Shown here: positions 1-5,829 of the stretch, piece by piece
Layout of the letters: each line of letters opens with the position of its first letter
Numbering within the stretch: the stretch's first letter is position 1
Source of the DNA: an uncultured Collinsella sp.
Lineage (GTDB): Bacteria > Actinomycetota > Coriobacteriia > Coriobacteriales > Coriobacteriaceae
NCBI GenBank assembly: GCA_937934165.1
Contig: CALGZX010000052.1
Location: forward strand, 1 to 14,433
DNA: 14,433 bases
Reading direction: 5' to 3'
The notes under the pieces: generated by a model
Seen by the model: the letters and a program-made list of their open reading frames with translations, nothing else
The model's database searches: none
Told to the model about the DNA's origin: nothing
Program-made: the position numbers and the translations under genes

Positions 1-1200
1 GGTATCGGTCTGGATGGTTACATCGAAGCCGAGGGCGTCGAGGTCGTTCTTGACCTGAGCGGCCATGCCCTTAATCTGCTCGTTGTCGGTGGTGCGCAGG
101 GTGATGGCGCCCGGGGTGATGCCAGACTCTTCGATGAGCTTCTTGGCCTTCTTGGCGTCAGTCTTGTACACCGTGGAAGCCTCATGATAGTTGGTGAAGC
201 TCTTGGGCAGGTAGCAGCTGGCAGCGGTGGCAAGGCCGGCGAAGGTGTTGGTGATCATCTTCTCGGTGTCGAGCGCGTACATGACGGCCTGACGGACCTT
301 GACGTTGTTCCAAGGCTCCTTGGCGACGTTGAACATGATGAAGCGGGTGCCGAAACCCTGAACGTTATCGATCTTGCAGCCAGCGCTCTCGAGCTGGTCG
401 ACGGCGTCAGCGGTGACGAGCTCCATAACGAGCGTGGAGCCCTCCTGCTGAGCGGTAACGCGAGCGGTGGGGTCGGTCAGGATGCTGTACTGGATCTTCT
501 TATCCTCGGCAGCATACTCACCGTTGTACTCGGGGTTGGGAACCAGGGTGATCTCGGTATCGGAGATAGAGTCGTACATCCAGGGGCCGGAGCCGATCGG
601 CTGCTTGGCGCGATCCTCCTCGGCCTGGGTAGCCGGGGTAACGCGGATGATGGCCAGACGATCCTTGAGCAGGGAGAAGTTGGGGACCTTGGTCTTGACC
701 GTCACGGTGCTGGCGTCCTTGGCCTCGATGGACTCGAAGGGCTGGAAGAACGGAGCATAGGTAGCGGAAGCGGCGCAAGCGGTGTAGGAGGCAACGACAT
801 CGTCAGCGGTGACCTCGGTGCCATCGGAGAACTTGGCGCCCTTGCGGATGGTGACCTCGAAAGTGGTGTCGTCCACAGACTTGGGATCGTCGGTGGCGAG
901 CTCGTTGAAGGTGCTGTAGTCGTGGTAATCGATGCCGTAGAGGCCCTCGACGACGTGCCAGTTAGCACCCAGGCCCACAGCGGAGCCGGTGCTGGCGGGA
1001 TCGAAGCTGGACGGAGCGTAAGCGGAACCAGCGGTGATCACGCCGCCGCCACGGTTAGCGGAATCGGTGGAGCCGGAAGCGGAACCCTCGTCGCTAGAGC
1101 TGCCACCGCAGCCGGTGAGACCAAGCCCTGCGACAGCAGCGACGCTGCCGGTGAGGCCGAGGAACGAACGCCTGGACATACCCTTGTTGATGATGGCCAT
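1..1200 (-). CDS. ABC transporter substrate-binding lipoprotein, family 5 (peptide type), 3' end cut by window
   Basis: Reading from ATG at 1200 leftwards gives 400 residues with no stop, so the C-terminus lies outside the window. The N-terminus carries a twin-arginine motif (SRRSFLGL, residues 9-16), a short hydrophobic stretch and a lipobox LTGC with Cys31, so it is probably exported by Tat and lipid-anchored outside the membrane. A Gly/Ser-rich linker follows. Family 5 (SBP_bac_5, OppA/DppA-like) hallmarks are visible: FSDGTEVTADDVVASY, PIGSGPW and VRQAVMYALD. Such proteins capture oligopeptides, or sometimes nickel or sugars, for an ABC importer; the ligand cannot be told here. The start is supported by AGGAG five bases upstream. 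No permease or ATPase gene lies on the visible side, so partners would have to be to the left. Confident on family, unsure of substrate. Confidence 0.93.
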   Translation of the reverse strand, partial: MAIINKGMSRRSFLGLTGSVAAVAGLGLTGCGGSSSDEGSASGSTDSANRGGGVITAGSAYAPSSFDPASTGSAVGLGANWHVVEGLYGIDYHDYSTFNELATDDPKSVDDTTFEVTIRKGAKFSDGTEVTADDVVASYTACAASATYAPFFQPFESIEAKDASTVTVKTKVPNFSLLKDRLAIIRVTPATQAEEDRAKQPIGSGPWMYDSISDTEITLVPNPEYNGEYAAEDKKIQYSILTDPTARVTAQQEGSTLVMELVTADAVDQLESAGCKIDNVQGFGTRFIMFNVAKEPWNNVKVRQAVMYALDTEKMITNTFAGLATAASCYLPKSFTNYHEASTVYKTDAKKAKKLIEESGITPGAITLRTTDNEQIKGMAAQVKNDLDALGFDVTIQTDT

Positions 1201-1269
1201 GTCTTCTCCTATCAATAGAGAATCTTACTCGGGAGCACCTAGACTTGCCCCCGCGCAACTTGCGGACGA

Positions 1270-1297
1270 TATATACCTTACCTACCGACGAACCCAA
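1270..1297 (-). promoter_or_regulatory. candidate promoter of the solute-binding protein gene (proximal)
   Basis: On the minus strand a TATATA -10-like box (1270-1275) lies 16 bases after a weak TTGGGT -35-like box (1292-1297), giving a leader of about 60 bases before the ATG at 1200. The -35 matches consensus poorly, so this is only one of two options; the other overlaps the upstream palindrome. Confidence 0.33.
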
Positions 1298-1336
1298 CTG
1301 AGGTGCCGCGCTCGGCGACCGATACATACATACGCT

Positions 1337-1359
1337 TGAACGGTATTTACTACCGTTCA
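1337..1359. promoter_or_regulatory. 23-bp palindrome, probable operator
   Basis: Perfect inverted repeat of 9-bp half-sites, TGAACGGTA (1337-1345) and TACCGTTCA (1351-1359), with a 5-base spacer. Length and symmetry fit a dimeric repressor or activator site. It overlaps the distal promoter of the solute-binding gene. No regulator gene is visible nearby and I do not recognise the motif. Confidence 0.6.
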
Positions 1360-1375
1360 CCGAATTCGTTGACAA
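1347..1375 (-). promoter_or_regulatory. candidate promoter (distal) overlapping the 23-bp palindrome
   Basis: On the minus strand TTGTCA (1370-1375, 5 of 6 to the -35 consensus) is followed after 17 bases by a weak TAGTAA (1347-1352). The -10 falls inside the palindrome at 1337-1359, so a protein bound there would block it. The poor -10 keeps confidence low. Confidence 0.35.
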
Positions 1376-1441
1376 ACGATTCGCCAGACAGTATGTATCG
1401 GCGAGGTGAGATATCAGTCTTCGTCAACCCGCAGGATAGCA

Positions 1442-1487
1442 GGGTTTTCGCTTGGGTTAGTCAAACGTTTTAGCGTTAATAAAACCC
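1442..1487. repeat. interrupted inverted repeat, 7 bp plus 4 bp
   Basis: GGGTTTT (1442-1448) pairs with AAAACCC (1481-1487). Just inside, CGCT (1449-1452 read on plus, starting CGCTTGGG) can pair with AGCG (1472-1475), leaving a 5-base bulge on one side. It lies 3' of uvrC and far upstream of the solute-binding gene. It lacks a clean U-run, so I do not call it a terminator. It may be an mRNA structure or chance in an A/T-rich gap. Confidence 0.25.
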
Positions 1488-1563
1488 GAAACCAGCAGGC
1501 AATCATGGCGAAATAAATGGTTGAAAATCGCGCAATCATGTATATCAGTTGTTTGGCTCGTGT

Positions 1564-3510
1564 TTAGCTATCGGAATGGCCAGCCGCCGCCTCGGCGCGC
1601 TCGGCATTCCATGCAACGAGCGCCTCGTGGACCGCCTTGGCAACATCGGCAGGTATGCCGCGAACTTCCGCGATCTCTTGCTCGCTCGCCGCGCGCAAAC
1701 GCTTCATCGAGCCAAAATGGCGCATAAGGGCACGTTTTCTGGTGGGTCCCACGCCTGGAACGTCATCGAGTACCGAAACCGTCATGGCTTTATCGCGCAA
1801 CTCGCGATGGAACGTGATGGCAAAACGGTGCGATTCATCGCGAACCTGTTTAATTAGATAGAGCGACGCGGACCCGGTCGGCAGCACGACGGGAGTCTCG
1901 TCCCAAGGCACGAAAACCTCCTCATCGGCCTTTGCCAAGCCACAAACTGGTATATCGAGCCCAAGAGCCTCAAGTTGCTTGATCGCAGCGGTCAATTGCG
2001 GCTTGCCGCCGTCGACAACGAGCAAATCAGGGCGCGAGCCAAAGCGCTCGTCGGCCATGCGCTCGGGAGCATAGCGTCGTCCCAAAACCTCGGACATCGA
2101 CACGAAGTCATTTGCCTCATCCAATTCGGCCTGAATTTTAAAACGACGGTACTGGCTCTTGTCGGCGCGTCCGTTGGTAAACACCACCATCGAGGCGACG
2201 GTAAAGGTTCCGTGCAGCGTCGAGATATCGAAGCACTCGATACGCATCGGCGGCGCCGGCAGAGCCAGCGCGCTTTCGAGCTCCAGGAGCGCTTGATTGG
2301 TGCGGTCGTCAGCGTACCCCGTTCGCATCATGTAGCGCATGAGGGCATGGCGCGCATTTTTGGATGCCATATCGAGCAAACGGTGCTTTTCGCCACGCTG
2401 CGGCCTATGGAGATGGCAGGAACGCTCGCGCTTGCCTGCAAGCCACTCCCCCAGCGCCTCCGCATCCTCAAGCTCGACAGAGAGGTTTATCTCAGCTGGA
2501 ATATCAGCCGTCTCGTCGTAATAGCGCTTAAGAAAGCCCGATTGAAGTTCCTCTTCGTCGACATCCAAACCCTTATCGAGAATAAACTCGCAGGTGCGAA
2601 CTGTTCGGCCCTCACGCACGACAAAGACGCAAGCGGCAGAGATGGTCTCCTCGCGATAGAAACCGATGACATCGATATCGACACTGGAGGGAAAAACGAC
2701 TTGCTGACGGTCGTCCAGACCCCTGATGACCTCCAAACGACGCTTGACGCGTGCCGCGCGCTCAAAATCGAGTGCCTCGGCGGCATCCGCCATCTCGGAA
2801 GTCAGCTCGTCGACGACATCCTTGCGATGGCCCGACAAAAAGCGCTCGACACGCTTGACGTTCTTGGCATAGTCTGCCGGGGAAATCGCGCCGACACACG
2901 CACCCGGCCCGCGCCCGACATGGTAGTCGAAGCAGGGACGCCCGTTTTGTGCGCAAATCATATTGACGATGTCTTCCTCGCCCTTGTGGGACTCGATGAT
3001 ACGGCGACAACGACGCCACTCCGCACAGGATGCAGAGCAGATGGGGATAACCTTGCGCAGCGTATCTATCGTCTCACGTGCCGCACGGCTATCGGTATAG
3101 GGTCCAAAATAGCGCGTTCCCGGCTTATGACGCTCACGCGTGTATTTGATAGCGGGATACAGGTCGCCCTTTGTAATGGCGATAAAGGGGTAGCTCTTGT
3201 CATCCTTGAGGTCGACGTTAAAGTACGGATGGTACTGGCCGATCAGGTTGCGCTCGAGTACAAGCGCCTCATGCTCGGTTTCGACAACGATGTAGTCAAA
3301 GCTCGCAACCAATTGCATCATGAGCGGTATTTTTTGGCGCTCATCCTGCAGCGTCACGTACTGGCGCATACGGGAACGCAGGTTTTTCGCCTTGCCAACG
3401 TAGATGACATCGCCCTTGGCATCTTTCCAAAGGTAACATCCGGGCTGCGTGGGAACGCGCGAAACCTGCTCGGCGAGTGTTGGAATGTTGTCGTGACCGG
3501 CCACACGCAC
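1564..3510 (-). CDS. uvrC: UvrC, excinuclease ABC nuclease subunit
   Basis: UvrC makes the two DNA incisions flanking a lesion after UvrA/UvrB loading. The 648 residues show the full family layout. The GIY-YIG nuclease has G24-C-Y26 and Y37-V-G39 with AKNLRSR and E86. A Cys-rich region spans about 158-205 and a UVR helix pair about 233-266. The RNase H-like nuclease has D428 (CFDIS), D500 (VVDGGKPQL) and H561 (DESHRF). A helix-hairpin-helix region (DVPGVGPTRKRALMRHFG) occupies about 583-600. The start is GTG at 3510, directly after the murJ stop TAG; a GTG at 3504 is also possible. There is no clear Shine-Dalgarno, so coupling to murJ is likely. Oddity: in the Fe-S motif the usual third Cys (RPC....GRC..PC pattern) is Gly201, and an insertion with extra Cys (162, 168, 186) precedes it. 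Identity is certain; the cluster state is unknown. Confidence 0.97.
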   Translation of the reverse strand: MRVAGHDNIPTLAEQVSRVPTQPGCYLWKDAKGDVIYVGKAKNLRSRMRQYVTLQDERQKIPLMMQLVASFDYIVVETEHEALVLERNLIGQYHPYFNVDLKDDKSYPFIAITKGDLYPAIKYTRERHKPGTRYFGPYTDSRAARETIDTLRKVIPICSASCAEWRRCRRIIESHKGEEDIVNMICAQNGRPCFDYHVGRGPGACVGAISPADYAKNVKRVERFLSGHRKDVVDELTSEMADAAEALDFERAARVKRRLEVIRGLDDRQQVVFPSSVDIDVIGFYREETISAACVFVVREGRTVRTCEFILDKGLDVDEEELQSGFLKRYYDETADIPAEINLSVELEDAEALGEWLAGKRERSCHLHRPQRGEKHRLLDMASKNARHALMRYMMRTGYADDRTNQALLELESALALPAPPMRIECFDISTLHGTFTVASMVVFTNGRADKSQYRRFKIQAELDEANDFVSMSEVLGRRYAPERMADERFGSRPDLLVVDGGKPQLTAAIKQLEALGLDIPVCGLAKADEEVFVPWDETPVVLPTGSASLYLIKQVRDESHRFAITFHRELRDKAMTVSVLDDVPGVGPTRKRALMRHFGSMKRLRAASEQEIAEVRGIPADVAKAVHEALVAWNAERAEAAAGHSDS

Positions 3511-5193
3511 CTACTTGCGACGAAGCAGCGCCGAGACCTCGGGCATCTTAAGGACGACGGCAAGGCCAAAGGTAACAGCAAGCGAGACGACACCCGCAAC
3601 GCAAACGTAGCCAAGAGTAATCAGAATCGAGCCGCCAAGTGCCCCGACAAAGTGCTCAAGCGCCCACATGACGCCGGCGCCTGCGGCAGCACCCAGGCCA
3701 CCGAGCAAAAGGCCAAAGAAACCGCCATGCAGGATAGATTTGACCTGAAGGCCACGCAGACGACGACGCAGCCACCACAGCGAGCAACCGACCAAGATCA
3801 CGTAGTCGACGACATACGAAAGCGCGATTGCCGGCATACCGAAGCCCAGCACAACGCCAAACAGCAGAACCGAGCCGGCCTGGCCGATGGCGGAATACAG
3901 GCAATAGCGGCTATAGGGCTTCATGTCGAGCAAGGCAGAGAAGCTCTTCTGCATCAACACGACCACGCCGTAGAGCGGCAGCGAGAACGCCAGGTAGACA
4001 AGGAACTCGGACACCAGCGCCACGCCGGATTCATCGAACTTGCCGGCACAGTAAATCATGTTGAGCGGACGCGCGAAGACAATCAGGTACAGCGCGAACG
4101 GAATCAGGAAGAACAGCATCTGGGCGACGCCACGCGAAATGCCCGTGCGAACGCTGTCGTAATCCTTCTCCTGCGCGTCGTGAGAGAGCTCGGTATAGAG
4201 CGCCGTCGAAAGCGAGGCGGCAATCAGCGCGTAGGGCAGCGTGTACCACAGGCGCGCATAGGCGATGACGGAAGGACCAGTCTCGGGCTGGACCACCAGC
4301 GCGGCAGCGTTGGTGATAGAAGTCGAGACAAACATGCACACCGTGGCGAGCAGCGTCGGGATACCAAGCGCAATCGTCTGGCGCAGCGCGGGGTCCTTAA
4401 AATCGATATGGATATGGGGATGCACGCCGTGCTTGCCAAGCGCGGGAATCTGACATGCCATCTGAACAAAGACACCGAGGGTCGTACCGGCCGCAATCAA
4501 GATGATGCCGGCACGTTCGCCAAACTGTGCGGACACGGGCGCAAAACCCATAAAGCTCGCAATGACGATCACATTGTTGAGGACCGGGGCAAACGTCGAC
4601 CAGAAGTAGTCGCGGTGTGCGTTGAGAACGCCCGAGAACACCGAGCCCAAACCATAAAACAGAATCTGGATGGCAAAGAAACGGAACATGAACGCAGCGG
4701 TATCCATGCTGCCGCCGTCACCCGAAAGGAACGATTGCGTCCAGATAAAGCCCGGGGCAAACACGGTCCCCAGCAACGAAATGCCACCCAGCACCAAAAG
4801 CAGAATGCCGAGCAGGTTGCCCACGTACTCGTTCGAGGCCTCGCGACCCTGCTCACGCCTCACGCCCATGTACACGGGCAAAAACGCCGTCACGAGCATG
4901 CCGCCCATCACGAGTTCGTAGAGCATATTGGGCAGGTTGTTGGCGACCTGATAGGAGGACGAGAGTAGCGACATGCCAATAGCGGCCGCCATTGCCCACG
5001 TTCGGATAAAACCGGTGACGCGAGACACGATGGTCAGGATGGTCATAAGCCCGGCGGAACGACCAACCGTGGAGTAGTCCGACGAGCCCATGTCGTCAGT
5101 GTCATCTCGCGACGAAGGAGCTTCGGACGAGGGTGTCTGAGGCGCAGATTCTCTTGCAAAATGAGCTCCGCGCTTCAATTCTTCCTGCGGCAT
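3511..5193 (-). CDS. murJ: MurJ, lipid II flippase (MviN family)
   Basis: Integral membrane protein of 560 residues that moves lipid II across the cytoplasmic membrane for peptidoglycan assembly. After a hydrophilic, Ser/Asp-rich N-terminal tail of about 45 residues there are about 14 hydrophobic segments, as expected for the MOP-superfamily fold. Visible motifs are SRVTGFIRTWAMA (57-69, with R58 and R64 matching two Arg conserved in MurJ) and NLPNMLYELVMGG (86-98). The YE at 92-93 replaces the double Arg of proteobacterial MurJ, which I take as the actinobacterial form. The segment YARLWYTLPYAL corresponds to the helix carrying another conserved Arg. The start at 5193 is favoured by AGAGGA seven bases upstream; a later ATG at 5091 has no such site. 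It begins 3 bases after the ybaK stop and ends against uvrC. Good confidence in family; flippase activity is inferred from homology. Confidence 0.93.
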   Translation of the reverse strand: MPQEELKRGAHFARESAPQTPSSEAPSSRDDTDDMGSSDYSTVGRSAGLMTILTIVSRVTGFIRTWAMAAAIGMSLLSSSYQVANNLPNMLYELVMGGMLVTAFLPVYMGVRREQGREASNEYVGNLLGILLLVLGGISLLGTVFAPGFIWTQSFLSGDGGSMDTAAFMFRFFAIQILFYGLGSVFSGVLNAHRDYFWSTFAPVLNNVIVIASFMGFAPVSAQFGERAGIILIAAGTTLGVFVQMACQIPALGKHGVHPHIHIDFKDPALRQTIALGIPTLLATVCMFVSTSITNAAALVVQPETGPSVIAYARLWYTLPYALIAASLSTALYTELSHDAQEKDYDSVRTGISRGVAQMLFFLIPFALYLIVFARPLNMIYCAGKFDESGVALVSEFLVYLAFSLPLYGVVVLMQKSFSALLDMKPYSRYCLYSAIGQAGSVLLFGVVLGFGMPAIALSYVVDYVILVGCSLWWLRRRLRGLQVKSILHGGFFGLLLGGLGAAAGAGVMWALEHFVGALGGSILITLGYVCVAGVVSLAVTFGLAVVLKMPEVSALLRRK

Positions 5194-5196
5194 CGC

Positions 5197-5697
5197 TCAG
5201 TCCTCTCTCGTAATCGCGGCAACCGTCGCCCCGCAAAATGCAATTAAATCATCGGGTGCAAGCTCGAGCTGATAGCCACGCTTGCCTCCCGAAATAAAAA
5301 TGGTATCCCAAAGGACACACGTCTCATCAATGAGCGTCCGGTAGCGTTTTTTCATACCGACCGGGCTGCAGCCGCCGCGAACGTAGCCAGTCGCCGCAAG
5401 CAAATCCTTCACATGCATCATGACCAAGGACTTCTCCCCCGCGGCACGCGCGGCGGACTTTAGATCGAGCTCATCGGCAACAGGGATGCAGCACACGACA
5501 TGGTCGTTGGACGGCGTCACGCAGACCAAGGTCTTAAATCCTTGACCGGGCTCCTCGCCAAGCTGCTCCGAAATCGCGACCCCCAGGCCCACCGACTCAT
5601 CACCATCGTCTTCGTACGTATGTAGAACATAGGAAATGCCGGCGCTTTCCAGCTCGCGCATCGCATTGGTTTTTGGCGTCTTTACAGCCTTTGCCAT
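5197..5697 (-). CDS. ybaK: YbaK/EbsC-type Cys-tRNA(Pro) deacylase
   Basis: A 166-residue protein of the YbaK/EbsC editing family, which hydrolyses Cys wrongly attached to tRNA(Pro) and acts in trans after prolyl-tRNA synthetase. The start is set at ATG 5697 because GGAAAGGA lies 6 bases upstream and the family N-terminus (KTPKTNAMRELE) begins there; an in-frame extension to 5793 would have no family match and would run into the hairpin region. Visible family marks are FKTLVC with the likely catalytic Lys55, and the glycine loop RGGCSPVG (107-114) with S111. Length fits the family (about 155-165). It is followed 3 bases later by murJ, so the two are probably co-transcribed. Close relatives such as ProX or YeaK have different specificity, but the GGCSPVG loop favours YbaK. 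Confidence 0.92.
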   Translation of the reverse strand: MAKAVKTPKTNAMRELESAGISYVLHTYEDDGDESVGLGVAISEQLGEEPGQGFKTLVCVTPSNDHVVCCIPVADELDLKSAARAAGEKSLVMMHVKDLLAATGYVRGGCSPVGMKKRYRTLIDETCVLWDTIFISGGKRGYQLELAPDDLIAFCGATVAAITRED

Positions 5698-5734
5698 GAC
5701 ATATCCTTTCCCTCGCATTCGGACGCAAAGATTA

Positions 5735-5740
5735 AGTATA
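5735..5740 (-). promoter_or_regulatory. candidate -10 box for the ybaK-murJ-uvrC transcript
   Basis: TATACT on the minus strand (5 of 6 to consensus), giving a leader of roughly 30 bases before ybaK. No good -35 is found at standard spacing: only GTGACG-like sequence 18-19 bases upstream. It lies downstream of the uvrA 3' hairpin, which would allow ybaK-murJ-uvrC to be expressed apart from uvrA. Confidence 0.4.
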
Positions 5741-5778
5741 TGTCCAATTCGGCTGCATACGTCACTTCGACACAGCAA

Positions 5779-5809
5779 GCGCCATCGAATCACGAGGAGT
5801 CGATGGCGC
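5779..5809 (-). terminator. perfect hairpin after uvrA, probable terminator with weak T-run
   Basis: GCGCCATCGA (5779-5788) and TCGATGGCGC (5800-5809) form a perfect 10-bp stem with an 11-base loop, about 20 bases past the uvrA stop. On the minus strand it is followed by TTGCTGTGT, not a proper T-run, so termination may be partial or Rho-assisted. It could instead be a processing site within a longer uvrA-ybaK-murJ-uvrC message. Confidence 0.5.
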
Positions 5810-5829
5810 CCATAAACTGAATCGCCTAT

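Larger units (their letters stand above)
1319..1401. repeat. outer 11-bp inverted repeat flanking the palindrome
   Basis: CCGATACATAC at 1319-1329 and its exact reverse complement GTATGTATCGG at 1391-1401 bracket the 23-bp palindrome. The arms are separated by 61 bases. The arrangement could be paired operator sites allowing looping, or a long-range stem in a leader transcript that starts upstream. Confidence 0.5.
1201..1563. other. gene-free stretch between uvrC and the solute-binding protein gene
   Basis: About 360 bases without a credible ORF. It holds the 3' flank of uvrC and the 5' flank of the solute-binding gene, both on the minus strand. It contains two candidate promoters, a 23-bp palindrome, an outer 11-bp inverted repeat and a further A/T-rich foldable segment, listed separately. 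No convincing intrinsic terminator for uvrC is seen: the best candidate is a 5-bp stem with two wobble pairs at about 1485-1500, followed by TTTATT on the minus strand, which is weak. Confidence 0.7.

Noticed and set aside
184..1218. A 344-codon Gly/Val-rich open frame on the plus strand opposite the solute-binding gene
   Set aside because: The minus-strand frame has a signal, lipobox and family motifs; the plus frame is low-complexity and without homology I can recognise.
1499..1540. Direct repeat GCAATCATG at 1499-1507 and 1532-1540
   Set aside because: Only two 9-bp copies in an A/T-rich gap, not tied to a promoter or gene; chance is the simpler reading.
1975..4968. A 997-codon open frame on the plus strand opposite uvrC and murJ
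   Set aside because: It crosses the boundary between two well-supported minus-strand genes, is rich in His, Arg, Gln and Lys, shows no domain, and has no ribosome site. It is a codon-bias shadow.
5698..5793. N-terminal extension of ybaK to an ATG at 5793
   Set aside because: The extra 32 residues match no family sequence and begin inside the hairpin at 5779-5809; the start at 5697 has a strong ribosome site.
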